DNA of 64,000 nucleotides from Paenibacillus sp. JCM 18996 (GCA_001313085.1 BBFE01000003.1:62001-126000), one strand, 5' to 3'. Shown: positions 11,177-22,973, counted from the first letter of the stretch. The notes: a model not told the origin generated them from the letters alone. Program-made: numbers and translations.

Positions 11177-14100
11177 ATGAACAGTAGGATAAGGAGCCTT
11201 TGGGCAAGAAAAGCAGTGGCCGTTATCTTAAGCTTATGTTTAGTGTCCCCCTTCAGTACAGCACTTGCAGCTGGGGAAGGGAAGGATATCCAAGGCCATT
11301 GGGCGGAAAAAAAACAGCTCAAGGCCTGGATTGACAAGGGATATATCCAGGCTATGCCGATGGAACGGTCAAACCGGATAATACCGTTACCCGGGCTGAA
11401 TTTGTGACTTTAGTGAACCGGTCCTTCGGACTTAAGGAACAAGCCGAAGTGAAAGCGAAGGACATTGATCCCAAGAGCTGGGAGTACGAACAAATCGCCA
11501 TCGCTTTGAAAGCGGGATATATCAGCGGCTATGAAGACGGGACCATGAGACCCGGCAATCGAATCAGCCGTCAAGAAGCGGCTGTGATGCTGGCGAATCT
11601 GTTGAAGCTGGATATTACCAAATCCATTGATCTCAGCCGATTCAAGGATGCGGGAAAGCTTCCGGAATGGAGCAAGGGCGCCTAGGTGCTGTCGTGGCGA
11701 AAGGCTTGTTCGACGGATATCAGGACGGCTCGCTTGGTTTCGAGAACCAAACTACACGCGCAGAAGCGGTTGTTACGCTGGAACGCGCCAGGGCAGCAGG
11801 GCAAACTACATATCAAACTACATATCACACAGCCGGCACCCACGGTCCTGCATCCGGCAGCCAAACCATCGAGGGTGATGTGCTCATAGATACGGCAGGC
11901 ATAACACTGCAGAACGTGACGATTACCGGAAACCTGACGCTGGGAGCAGGCATAGGCGAAGGGGATGTTACACTGCGCAACGTAACGGTCAAAGGAAATA
12001 CGTATGTCAACGGCGGGGGCGCGAACTCCATTCATCTCGTAGACACCGTACTTGTTACCTTGGTGGTCGATAAGAAAACCGGCGACGTACGAATTGTAGC
12101 GGAAGGCAAAACCTCCGTGCAACAGGTGGATGTTCAAACCGGAGCTAAAATAGACGATACCCAAGCGACGGGGAATGGTTTTGCTAATGTTAAACTGACG
12201 ACAGCACTTCCCGCCGGCTCGAACGTTACTCTTCTGGGCAGCTTTGAAAACCTGGAGATCCTGTCCAAGAGCATAGCCGTCGAGATTCCTGCCGGGTCCG
12301 TCAAGAACGTAACCGTGGCCGACAATGCTGGGGATACGACGTTAAATGTGGGTAAAGACGCCAAGATCGTCGATCTCGTATTGAATGCCGTTCTGAAAGT
12401 AATTGGTGAAGGCAAAATCGACAAAGCAACGATCAACTCCGCTGCGTCAAATACGACTTTCCAGACGCAGCCCGGTTCCAAGACGGGTTCCGGCACCGGT
12501 GACGGCGGTGGCGGTGCCGGTGGCAGCACCGGCAGCAGCAGTGGCGGCGGAAGCACCGGCAGCACCGGCAGCAGCAGTGATGACACCAGTGCAAGAACGG
12601 CCGCACCAACGGCCAATCTGCCGGCAGGTGAAGCAACCGCAGGCACCCAGGTGACTTTGAGCACAACAACGGCAGGAGCGACCATTTATTATACATTGGA
12701 TGGCAGCCCGCCTACTACCTTGAGCACTGCGTATTCCGGTCCGATCACAATCAACACGTCATTAACAATAAAGGCCATTGCTGTCAGGACGGGGATGACG
12801 AATAGCGTAACCGCGGAGTTTGCTTATACCGTAAGGAATACGCCGTTGACACCGGAAGTAAGTTCCGTGAAGGTTGCTGCAAATGCCGATCGTTCCATTA
12901 CCGTTTCCGGTATGGCGAGTAATGCCACAGACTTGAGAATCACATTAATCAGCCCGGACGGACAGCGATACCCTCATTTGAAGAAAGATGGTATAACGCT
13001 GAATGCTGACGGATCCTTCACCTTTACATCAGGCGCAGACTTGTATGCAGGCGATTGGGGCTACAGCGTCATTGCACTTAATAGCACCACAGAATCGGCT
13101 GAAAATACAGGGACAGTGAAGATCATTTCTCAGGCTCCGCAATCCAATCCGGTTACAGCAGTCGTTTATGGCAATTCGGAATTGACCATGGATACACCGA
13201 CAACGCTGGCAACGGGGTATTGGTTGTTCAAGATTACAAATGCCGTGGCCAAAGAGGATATGGGCAAGAATGATGTGATCGTCACAGGATTGCCTGGTGG
13301 ACTGGCTATGACGCCATGATCATGAGAGAATCGAACGGCAGTCCGGCCGGCGGCGGTACGATCATTATTGTCGACGTGTTCGGAACAGCAAATGCCGCAA
13401 TCCTGTCTCCGGTAACCGTAAATGTTGCTATTAAGGGCGGCGCCGTAACAACTCCGAATTTGTTGGATTCCGATCCGATCGCGGTGAGAATTAACCCGGC
13501 AGGAGCTCAAAGGGATACAGTGCCTCCAGAAACCGTCACCAATCTGGTTTACGGCGATGTAACCTCTCACTCCTTGCAATTAACGTGGAACGCTTCAAGT
13601 GATAATGTGGGGACAGTAGGATATGCTGTTTATCAAAATAACTTACAAATCGGAACGGTGACCAACACGGTTTATAAGGTTTCTGGGCTTTCACCGGCTA
13701 CATCTTATTTGTTTGGAGTTAAAGCGTTTGATGCGGCAGGTAACTACAGTAATGTAACAACGGTTAATGCTGTAACCAAAGCGCTTTCTACCTTTACTGT
13801 AAGTTCAACAGGCTTTCCTAAAGGCGGAAGCATTCCGCTTAAATACGCCTTTAATTCCTGGATCGGAGCTTCCAATACCAGCATTCCTTTACGCTGGAAC
13901 CACGCGCCGGCGGGCACGCGATCTTTTGCAATTATTATGTATGACTCCGACGCTTCCAACTGGTTGCACTGGGCTGTTGTTGATATACCCTCCACAATAA
14001 CGTCCCTTGCTGAAGGCGCATCGGTTCGTCCATGCCGCCAGGAAGCAAAGAGCTGTATAGTGACTTCCTTTCTCCGGGATACGGCGGACCGATGCCTCCT

Positions 14101-15112
14101 TCCGGTACACATCACTATCATGTAGTAGTGTATGCCTTAAATACGAATAAGCTGGACGGACTGGACGCCAATCCTCCTTATTACGGCTACGATGCGTTAT
14201 TAAGCAAACTGAAAGGCAAAGTGCTTGGGCGAGCTGAAACGACGGGAACTTTCACATTTAGTAGTGAGCTAGTCCCGCAACCGTCCGTTCAATCCGTGAT
14301 GGCGGTTGACGGCACGACGGTGCATGTAACCTTTAATCAGCCTGTCGGCACACCGATATTGTCCGCTGATTACTCGCTGGATCAAGGGCTGAACGTCACT
14401 TCCGCATACTTGTTTAATCTAGATTCTTCAAACCGGACGGTCGAGTTAAAAAACAGGTCCACAGGACTCTACGAAAACCTACGCGCTTAGATACAAAGGA
14501 ATCTCCACCGGCAAAAGTTTTCCGGGATTCTTCGATGTTGCCCAGGCTGTAGCTGCGGATAGCGCATCTTTAAGGGTTGAGATCATGCCGGGAGATTCCT
14601 TGGAAAGCATTACCAAAGATGTGATGCTGCCGATCAACGGCAGGAACGGTACTACGATCAGCTGGTCCTCCGGCAATCCCGGTGTTATTGCGGACAATGG
14701 AGTAGTGAAACGGCCAAATATGTATGCCTCAGACGCAACCGTAACCATAACGGCAACTATCAGCAAAGGCGGTACGACTGAGAAAAAAAGCTTTGTTTTG
14801 ACGGTAAAACGGTTTAGTCCTAAATTCACTATCCAACCTGGTAATTTACCGGTGGGTTACAGCAGCCAGGATTTATTGATCACGGCAACCGATACCCATT
14901 TTGTACCCGGGGGTGTATTTCCGGCAACCATTTTTTCCATTAATCAACAGGACTACAAAAAAAACGTCACAGGAGCCTCCACTTTAACGGTGCTAAACGA
15001 AACCAATGCGATTTTACATTTAGCAAGCGGCCTGGCAGCAGGCACTTATAATGTAAATCTGTATACAGAAACGGAAGACGTTCAAGCTAAATTGATTATC
15101 ACTAATCCTTAA
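11177..15112 (+). CDS. Large SLH-anchored surface protein with FN3 and PEBP domains
   Basis: ATG 11177 follows GGAGGG. A signal peptide leads into three SLH domains (from 11285: DIQGHWAE; SGYEDGTMRPGNRISRQEAA; FDGYQDGS), which bind pyruvylated wall polymer. Next come a repetitive beta region (11860-12470), a Gly/Ser linker, a chitobiase-C-like module (12600-12835, ATIYYTLDGSPP), an FN3 domain (13520-13785, TWNASSDNVGTVGYAVY) and a YbhB/PEBP fold (13790-14270: MYDSDASNWLHWAVVDIP, GPMPPSGTHHYHVVVYAL, GKVLGRAE). An atrophied Ig-like domain (14590-14815) and a final beta domain follow. Frame breaks near 11308, 11351, 11682, 13308, 14025 and 14470 are single bases. Corrected length is about 1310 residues. 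An SLH protein carrying PEBP is unusual. Confidence 0.8.
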
Positions 15113-15125
15113 TATTATTAAAATC

Positions 15126-15171
15126 AAAAAAAAGGGACAGACGAATCCAGGATTCTAGCTGTCCCTTTTTT
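15126..15171. terminator. Bidirectional terminator between convergent genes
   Basis: AAAGGGACAG at 15131-15140 pairs with CTGTCCCTTT at 15159-15168, with an inner GAATCC/GGATTC stem. A-rich and T-rich flanks serve both strands. The minus-strand phosphatase gene ends inside the hairpin. Confidence 0.9.
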
Positions 15172-17070
15172 GATCCCGTCGATAATATCCTGTCAACTTA
15201 ATAACCACCAAAGTCATGTCATCCTGATTTGCACCTTGATCCGCGAAGGTCTTGACATCGGATAAGATTAGCGATTGGAGGTCCTCAGCGGAAGCATTCA
15301 TCGAAGCCCCGGCCTTCAGGATGAGTTCCAGCCTTTCAAACCCGTACATTTCCTCCATCGAATTCCGGACCTCGATAATGCCATCGGTGTACAACACAAA
15401 AGTGTCGTCCGGGCGGACAGGCATGGTTTCGATAAACGGTTTAATGTCCGAATCGACCCCGATAGGAAAGGAAGAGGAAGGTATCGTTTCAACCCGTCCT
15501 TCTTTGATCAAATATGGAGAGACATGTCCGGCGCTCGCATAGGTCAAAGTATCGGACTCCTTATCCACCAAGACGAGCCCTAACGTAACCAGCATGAAAC
15601 TGGAATCGGAATACAGCACGCGGTTTAACTGCTTGATCATATCCGGCAGTGTATGGTTATGATAAGCTTCCGAACGAATCAATCCGATGACCTTGGACAT
15701 GATTAACGCCGCGGGCAGCCCTTTGTCCGTTACATCTCCAATTACGAACAGTACACGCTTATCATCCAGGCGATCACATCGTAAAAAATCTCCGCCCACT
15801 TCCCTCGCTGCGGCCAAAAAAATGTGGATGTCTCAACCCCCTCCGGAAGCTTCTTCCGGTCAGGGAGCATTTGCTGCTGGATCTTGCCGGCAAGCTTAAG
15901 TTCCTCGTCCTTCTCATTGTAATAGTCTGATAATTCCTGGAACAAAGCCTTCTTCTCCATTTCCTTCGGCTCGGCGTCACTCAGCCAATGCACCAGCAGG
16001 AAGCTTATCAATAAGATACATAATGCGATCAAGTAAGTGATCTTGTAATTCCCGACCGAAGCGGGTACGACCACGGCATTCAGAATAAGTCCAACCCGGA
16101 TGGAAAACAGATACAGGCCAAGCCCCAATCCCAGAAAAAAGAAACGGCCGTCCGCTGCTATCCAGGTCGCCAAGGCATAAAGCACAAAGACGTCAAGAAA
16201 GGCAAAACCTATCTGCATCGCGGTACTCCCCAAGAAAGCGGCAAAGAAGGAAGAAGAGAACGCATAGACCGTATAAGCCAGACCCAAGAACGCCATTCCG
16301 TAAATGACGGCACGAATGCCCTGCCGGTCCATTAAACGGCCAACAATGGGCAGGGCCAACAAATACACCAGCTTTTCATAATAATTCGGGATGGCTGGAA
16401 ATTGGGCCAGGAACGGATTGACAACCTGGTACATGATGCCGCCCAGCAAACAAATAATAAAAAAATGAACAGGTAGAGCGGGATCGGATTGCTCCGGTGT
16501 TCTCTGGTTTCCTCTGAAGATTGATGTATGACAGGTCCGAGCTTATATATCCTTGGAATCGTGAGTAAAGCGATAACAAGCATGGTCGATCCCAGAAGCA
16601 GACCGGGGACAGGCGAGAATTGAGAAGCTTTAAAGGTATAGTTTACAACGGTGACCAGAACTCCATTGAAGGCGAATGCGAAGCCGAGACGGTTTCCGGG
16701 GATCATTTTCTTTAACAAATAAAGCCAGCTGAGGGACGGAAGCGAAGCGAACAGACCAATCCCGGCGAAGACGAGGCTCCATCCGCGTGAATGTACTCCT
16801 AATAAAGATAGATTGAGCAGCAGACACAGCAAAATACTGATGAAATTGATGGTAAGCAGCAGTTTCCAATCCGGCCTGGCCTTGTATAAGAGAACACCCC
16901 ACAGGACAAAAGAAAGGGAATAACAGTTCAAAAAACAAGGAAGCCGTTTGAACCGGATCTTGGCCGGAATGCGCTGCAAGCTTAAACAACACCGGACCGA
17001 ATAACGGCAGGGAAAGAACCCAGCCCTGAACGCCGGTCATAAATAACAATAATGGGATTGCTGCTCTCAT
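15155..17070 (-). CDS. Polytopic membrane protein with C-terminal SpoIIE/PP2C phosphatase
   Basis: About 12 hydrophobic helices fill the first ~410 residues and resemble a major-facilitator fold. A short coiled linker (EELKLAGKIQQQMLP) leads into a SpoIIE-type phosphatase: REVGGDFLRC, VIGDVTDKGLPAALIMSK, YASAGHVSPYL, LYTDGIIEVRN and NQDDMTLVVIKL, with metal-binding Asp residues in place. Phosphatases of this class dephosphorylate STAS antagonists. Breaks near 15810, 16450, 16510, 16640 and 16920 are A/T-run or single-base slips. It converges on the SLH gene and lies ~6 kb from the RsbW-like/STAS pair, its likely partners by inference. Confidence 0.8.
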
Positions 17071-17444
17071 GATGGGCCACCTTACCGGAAAATAATTGAA
17101 TTCAAGTAAAGTTATTCAACATGAATAAAGAAATTCCTCTCCCAGGAGACATTATCCAGAACATTAACGGGAGTTTTACCCGCAAAAAAAAGATCCTACA
17201 GAGCGACAACAATCAGCAAAAGTGCTAATCTTCAAAAAAATTTTCTCTCTTTGCGTGTTTCTGGCTTCATTTTACCTCTTGGTACATCTAATCCCTTCTT
17301 TTTTGCGATAATTATCTACGATTATGGATAATCTCTCTTTCCTCTTTCTTTCATTCTCTGAGCCCTTGGATTTATCCGGGAAAAAAAAGAAAATGGACAC
17401 ATCAATCACCTCTAAGTGATTATTGTGTCCATTTTTTGATTATT
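17071..17444. other. Intergenic region with one terminator
   Basis: No coding signal seen. The region holds the upstream control sequences of the phosphatase gene and, at its far end, the terminator of the minus-strand gene that ends at 17445. Confidence 0.5.
17391..17437. terminator. Terminator hairpin
   Basis: TGGACAC at 17394-17400 pairs with GTGTCCA at 17425-17431, with an inner ATCA/TGAT pairing, A-rich before and T6 after. It can end transcripts from either side. Confidence 0.8.
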
Positions 17445-18730
17445 CTATAACGAACTAACTATTAGATGCTGCGTATTTTTTTTGACAAACCGGTCATATG
17501 AGGGATCACGATCTGAAAGAACTGTAGGACTGTTCTTCACTTTACGCTCGATCAATTTCTGTGCGGCACGGCGTCTTTCTTTTCGTTGCTCATCAGTAGG
17601 CCGAGCAAAAGTAACATTCAACATACGTTTTCGCCTCCTTGCCTTTATCATACTACGTCTCCATTTGCTTGTCCATCCGCTATATCCGACTTCGTTTTCC
17701 GCTCTAGCAATATGCATATCCAATATGGTATGAACAACATTCAACATCACGATATCCGCTCCAGAAAACTCATATTCGGAACTTTCCAGATAAAGAATAA
17801 AGTATGGATCCTCTGTTTCTCCTACAGTCATCGGGACACAAATAGCATGACTGTTTGTATTTGTAAAAGGTTTAAGCGATTGAGGAGATGTATATGTATG
17901 ATAGACCGATTCTTTGATAAATTGAGGAAGAAGATCATAATATTCTCGATTTAACTGTCCCGTGACAACCGGTACCAGCCCCGCATTAATTTGAATGTCC
18001 AGCTCTTTTTTTTCATAGAACAATTCGATCACATTCAGCACTTCCAGCAAAGCTGCATGACCATTTACAGTGTTTCCTGCCAACCACTGTTTTACAGACT
18101 GGTAAACCTCATCTGAAGCGATTAAATCAATAATTTGTAACCGTAGGATACCCAACTTTTTTGACATCATCAAATACTTCTTTCGCACTTTCTTTTATTT
18201 CTTCTATCTTTCGTTTGTATTCAAACCCGAAAATTTTCACTTGCTCCCAATTAGCAAAAGGCATACGGATTACAAAAAGAAAGCATACCTGCCAAAGCAA
18301 AAAAAATGCGCTGATGGAGATGAGCATAATATTCGCTTGTGATTGAAGCAGCGCTCTTTTAAGATCGTCAAAGGTCTTGATATCAAATTTGCCATTGGTG
18401 GGATCCATGATCACTTTCAAATTGCTAAAAAAACAGGTATACGACCATGAGGACGAAAGTGAACCACAAAAAAAATACTGAGTCCATTTCATAGCATTTT
18501 TTTGCAGCTGTTTTGAAGGATTCTTTTTTTTAAAAATTTCCACAGCAACAATCCCTAGTAAGAAGGCCAAAACAAAAAAACGAAATAAAATTGTATGATT
18601 GTATACGCCATGGCTGCACCCCTGCTATTATCATATACACAGGAGTATACCATTCTTTAAACAATTTAAAAGAATTCTTTATCTCCTTTATTACCGAATT
18701 GTTACCCGTTATGCTGAATATTTTTTTCAA
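17445..18730 (-). CDS. Membrane protein with GAF-like cytoplasmic domain, unknown function
   Basis: After joining three frames the protein has two or three N-terminal membrane helices (AFLLGIVAVEIF; NIMLISISAFFLLWQVCFLFVI). A soluble region of ~200 residues follows: LRLQIIDLIASDEVYQSVKQWL, then ICVPMTVGETEDPYFILYLES and DIVMLNVVHTIL. That beta-strand pattern resembles a GAF sensor domain, but I do not recognise the family. The end is very basic (KARRRKRMLNVTFARP, then KERRRAAQKLIERKV). Breaks are at A/T runs near 18150, 18460 and 18560, and a T8 run at 17476 may alter the last residues. No clear ribosome site precedes the TTG at 18730, so the start is uncertain. Confidence 0.5.
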
Positions 18731-18743
18731 TACAAGGAAATGT

Positions 18744-18783
18744 AAAGAGCCACCTTACTGCTATAGGAATGTGGCTCTTCTCG
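18744..18783 (-). terminator. Terminator downstream of L,D-transpeptidase
   Basis: AAGAGCCAC at 18745-18753 pairs with GTGGCTCTT at 18771-18779. On the minus strand it follows the transpeptidase stop by about 10 bases and is followed by a weak T-rich stretch. Confidence 0.65.
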
Positions 18784-18792
18784 TGCGACTAT

Positions 18793-19475
18793 TTACTCCA
18801 AAATTCCTAGCTCCAGGTAATCATGCTTGCTCATAATTCCGTCCACCGGAAGCTTATGGGCTTTTTTTCAAATGCTTTAAGCGCGAGCTCCGTTCCAAGG
18901 TCGAAGTTTCCTCGGCATCTGCCTTTATAGTAGCCGGCGCTCCTGAGCCGGTTTTGAAGCAGCTGCACGTCTGCCCCGCTGTCTCCTCTTGCTAACCGGC
19001 GGATCTCCATATGCGGCTCTCCGAGCACATGGCCGAGAATGAAAACCGGGTCCCCACTTCCACCAGCTCATAGAGCTCTTCCACATGACGGTTCAACATC
19101 CGTATGCACCCATGGCTTGCGTCATGGCCGATCGAGTAAGGCCGGTTCGTCCCGTGGATACCATAGGTGCCCCAGGGCACGTTAAGTCCTATCCAGCGGG
19201 TGCCGAAGCCGGAGCCCCAATTTTTTTTATATTTGTTGATCACCTTCAGATCCCCAACTGGCGTCGGAGTATCGGGTTTACCCAGAGCGATGGGGTAAAT
19301 TTTGTATTTGGCTCCATTTTTTTATATACGGTGAGCTTGTTTTTTTTAGCGGATCGACCTCAATGGCTATGCTCGGTTTCGGGATGTCCCGTGCTGACGG
19401 GTGTGCTTTTGACTCCACAGGCAGGATGAATAGGCACAATATAATTAGCAGGCAAACACTGGTCTTTTTTTTCAT
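18793..19475 (-). CDS. L,D-transpeptidase with peptidoglycan-binding domain
   Basis: A secreted YkuD-fold enzyme that makes 3-3 cross-links in peptidoglycan or anchors wall components. The signal peptide is KKKTSVCLLIILCLFILPVESKA-like at 19475-19405. The catalytic motif IHGTNRPYSIGHDASHGCIR carries the essential His and Cys. A C-terminal PG_binding_1 repeat follows (GDSGADVQLLQNRLRSAGYYKG). Breaks are near 19330, 19220 and 19010; a seventh A near 18862 hides the true end, which after repair reads KLPVDGIMSKHDYLELGILE and stops at 18793-18795. Faces away from the deacetylase gene. Confidence 0.85.
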
Positions 19476-19702
19476 GCTTCATGCTGCTCCCAAGAGAAAA
19501 TTTAGTCTTCGTTTAGTATCCCTCTAGTTCAGGTAATTATCGCTCGTATGCCACATTTTATCCAAGTAGGCTGGGCAGGAACCCTCCTATATGTCAGAAC
19601 ATAGGCTAAAAGGCAGGGAAGTGGAAAACGTTCGCGGGAATGCGGATGGCTTCTTGTTCCGAAATCGGCTTTACTCACGAAAAGCATGCAGGAGTGATAA
19701 AC

Positions 19703-20461
19703 ATGTATTACCCACCAGCCACGGTCTGCTTGATGAGCCTACGCGCGCCCGTGGAGCCGCATAGCGGGGGACCTCACACCCCGGAGGAACGTCCGCCGCA
19801 AGCCGAACATGTAGATTGGTCGTCCATGTATCCGGATGAGGTTATTCTCAGCGGTCCGGAGCGCAAGGAAGCAGCCCTTACGTTCGATGACGGTCCCGAT
19901 GACGAATGGACACCGAAGGTGCTTGATGTGCTTGCCGGCTTCCATATAAAGGCGACGTTCTTTGTCGTTGGCCGCAGAAGCGAAAGAAATCCCGATGTGC
20001 TGCAGCGAATGGTGCGGGAAGGACATGTGATCGGCAACCACAGCTGGGACCATCCCAATCTGGTGAAGCTGACGACGCTGGAAATCCGTTCCCAGATTCA
20101 GCGGACTGACGATACGATATTCAAACTCACGGGAAAAAGCCTGCGCTCTTCCGTCCGCCTTATGGTGCACTAAGTGAAACGGTCGTTGCTGAAGCGGAAA
20201 GGGCGAAGAAAAAAAATAATATTATGGAACGTAGACAGCCTGGATTGGATGCAGCTGACCGCCAAGCAGGTTGCGACCAATATCCTGTCCCATACCCGTC
20301 CGGGTTCCATTATTCTAATGCACAGCGCAGGCGGCGTGGGCCAAAGCCTGCAGGATACGGTGGACGCCCTTCCGATCCTCTTACAAAGGCTTCGCAGCAG
20401 AGGGTATAAGCTGCGTACAGTGCCGCAGTTGTTGAATATTGCTAAAGACGAAAACACGTAA
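19703..20461 (+). CDS. Polysaccharide deacetylase (NodB homology)
   Basis: Family 4 carbohydrate esterase that removes acetyl groups from peptidoglycan or other glycans. Motif 1 is LTFDDGPDD, motif 2 HSWDHPNL and, after restoring one A near 20133 (A5 should be A6), motif 3 is LFRPPYGAL. The later motifs WNVDSLDW and ILMHSAGG are also present. ATG 19703 follows AGGAGTG; an open frame extends upstream to 19640 but has no ribosome site. No clear signal peptide is seen, so location is uncertain. It is divergent from the L,D-transpeptidase, a wall-linked pair. Confidence 0.8.
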
Positions 20462-20561
20462 CACAACTGTTCTCGTTTTATGATTTTTTTATGTAAAGGT
20501 ATTTTCTCGCGCTTGTGGAATTAATATTCGTCTGACTGATTATCAAACGAAGGAGGCGAAT

Positions 20562-21659
20562 ATGGAGATGGAACGTACTATTTTGAATGTCGGGATCATT
20601 GGCCTTGGGGAAGTGGCGCAGGTGATTCACCTGCCTGTATTAAGCGCTATGCCGGAGCAATACAGAATCGCGGCCTTATGCGATATTTCGCCGAAGCTTG
20701 TCCGGTATATGGGAGAAAAATATGGCATTGCCAATCTCTATACCGAAGCTGCCGAGCTGGTGAAACAAGAGGATCTGGATGCAGTTTTTTTGTCCTGAAC
20801 AGCGATGAATATCACGCAGAATGCGCTATCGCGGCGGCCGACTGCAGGAAGCACGTGCTCATAGAAAAGCCAATGTGCCTTACAGAGGCGGAAGCGGATG
20901 CCGTCATTGAAGCTCAGCAGAGAAACAACGTGAAAATGATGGTCGGTTATATGAGACGCTTTGCAGCATCGTTCGAGGAAGCGGTGAAGCAGATCGGCGG
21001 ATTCGACCATATTGCGTATGCGAGAGTGAGAGATATTATCGGGCCCAACAGTTATTTTGTGAGGCCGACGAGTCATGTGGTGTCCTTTAACGACATACCG
21101 GAGGCGCTAAAAGAAGACAAAAGGCAGCGCGCGGAGCGAATGGTAAAGGAAGCGACAGGATTGGAAGCGGATTCACCTTACTTTAGCTTCTATCGATTCC
21201 TTTGCGGCTTGTCCAGCCACGACCTATCGGCTATGCGGGAAGCGATCGGGATGCCCAAAGGGGTTGTGGGGGCGAAGCTTTCGTCTAATCAAGGGAGCTT
21301 GTTTTTTCACGGCTATTTTTTGATTATGATAAATTTACTGTGACCTTTGAAACCGGTGTGGATGGCCAAGGACGTTTTGATGCGCATGTGGAGGTCTATT
21401 CGGGCACTAAATCCGTAAAGGTGCAGTATGACACGCCTTATATCCGCCATCTGCCGACCAAACTGTTCATCAACGAGACTGTGGGCGAAAGGTATACGGA
21501 GTCCGTCATTCGGCCGACTTTTACAGATCCTTATTCGCTTGAGCTTCGGTATTTTTATGATGTCATTGTGCAAGACCTTGTGCCGAAGACAGGACCGGAG
21601 GACTATAAAAAAACGATTTGGCCATTTTCAAGATGATTATCGAGGCGTTGAAGAGGTAA
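20562..21659 (+). CDS. Gfo/Idh/MocA family oxidoreductase
   Basis: NAD(P)-dependent sugar or inositol-type dehydrogenase family. The Rossmann start reads VGIIGLGEVAQVIHLPVL and the family motif EKPM is present in KHVLIEKPMCLTEAEAD. The C-terminal domain carries SSHDLSAMREAIGMP. T-run breaks near 20790 and 21308 and an A7 run near 21608 split it; after the last repair the end is NDLAIFKMIIEALKR, stopping at 21657-21659. ATG 20562 follows AAGGAGG. Stands alone between unrelated genes; substrate unknown. Confidence 0.8.
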
Positions 21660-21889
21660 GCGATGTCATAGATTCGCCCGATGTGTGACTCTCCAGGTTG
21701 CAAGTTGCGGCGCTGCACGGCGCACGTTACGGCACTGTGCCAACTGGTTGCATTTCATACAATGGGGAGACGAGATAAATCGGCAATGAGAGTGCTCCGT
21801 TTCCATTGTTCTGTTGTACAAAATACAATCGAGCGGTTCCGCCGAAAAGTCTAATCGCAAGCCGGCTTTGGTCTTGGTTATATAAACTA

Positions 21890-21928
21890 AAAAAAAGACG
21901 TCTCCGGCTCTTAACCGGACACGTCTTT
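21890..21928 (-). terminator. Terminator overlapping the DUF916 gene stop
   Basis: On the minus strand AAAGACGTGTCCGG pairs with CCGGAGACGTCTTT (one mismatch) and runs into T8. The stop codon of the DUF916 gene (21911-21913) lies in the loop. Confidence 0.9.
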
Positions 21929-22973
21929 GCTGCGTTTGTTGCGCGTGCCGAGCCAGTACACAAAGTATAGAATGCCTGCGAGGAATAATGCAACCACGGC
22001 GTATACCCACCAAGGAATGGTGAAGGGGATGGGGTTTCGGCCGGTGGCGTCATGGAATTCTTTGAGCTCCTTGACTCCTATGGTAAAGCTGGCATCCTTC
22101 GAAATTTGTTGGGAGCCGTAAGCGGCATTCACTTTGGCATGGTAAGTGCCGGGAGCAAGCGTGTTGTCCCAGAAAATCGGATAAGCGATCTCCGTCCGAG
22201 GCGCCATATTGAATGGGCCGAACTGGCCGTGCATGACGCTTTTTTCCCGAATCTGTCAGGACTTCATAGGTACCTTTATATTCTTTAGCTATTTGGGGGG
22301 CATCGTTGCTCATCTTGATGAACAGCTGGGACCCGGACGCGATGGATTGGACGCCGACTTTCCCCAACTCGGGTTTGGCTTCGAAAGATTTGGGCAGGTT
22401 CAATTGGACGGCGATAGCGATGACCAGCCGGTTATTCATTATAAAAGTGGCGTTTTTTGCTGTCAGGGTTGGCGGTACTGGTCGAGTTGGCCTGGTCCGA
22501 GCTGAACAGCAGCCCGCCGAGGTAGGTCCCGGTGTCGGTCTGTGGAACGCTGACGGTAACAGGGACTTTTTTTGGTGGAGCGGGGTTCTAAAGCAATACT
22601 GGAATCCGTGCTAAAAAATACCGCGAATGGCGAAGGAAGGGTCCGTAAAGCGGGTTTTCTCGCTGCCGTTATCCGGTGTATATTGAATGCCGCCGTACTC
22701 GGAAGTTAAAGCGTTAGCCGGAGTTACGTTCATGGTCAGCGGGCTCTCGGTTTCATTGGTAACATTAAAATAAATCGTTTGCTTGGCGTCGGGCGAGACG
22801 TTTAAGTTAAAATAGCCGGTTACGCTTGGCTTTGGTTGTCCGGGTATACGGGAGTGACGGTGAAAGGAGTGCCCAGCTTATTATCCTGCGCGTGAACGGC
22901 AGAAAGGCTGGTAGGAGCGGCTGCAAGCAGTAGAAAAAATAAGGATAGTTCTCAATAATGTACGTTTAATCAT
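21911..22973 (-). CDS. DUF916/DUF3324 cell-surface protein (WxL partner)
   Basis: ATG 22973 opens a signal peptide that becomes clean once one T is added (ILIFFLLLAAAPTSLSAVHA). The N-terminal domain (TGYFNLNVSPDAKQTIYFN, then NVTPANALTSEYGGIQYT) is the WxL-interacting DUF916 type. A second domain (VAIAVQLNLPKSFEAKPEL; PFNMAPRTEIAYPIFWD) resembles DUF3324. The C-terminus has a membrane helix (WWVYAVVALFLAGILYFVYW) and a basic tail (GTRNKRSK), so it is anchored in the membrane with its bulk outside. Breaks lie near 22945, 22830, 22600, 22450 and 22240. It follows the WxL gene, as in other Firmicutes, and probably binds that protein and peptidoglycan. Confidence 0.8.

Noticed and set aside
12134..12685. 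Minus-strand open frame of ~183 codons
   Set aside because: It mirrors the Gly/Ser-rich linker and beta region of the SLH protein and has no family features.
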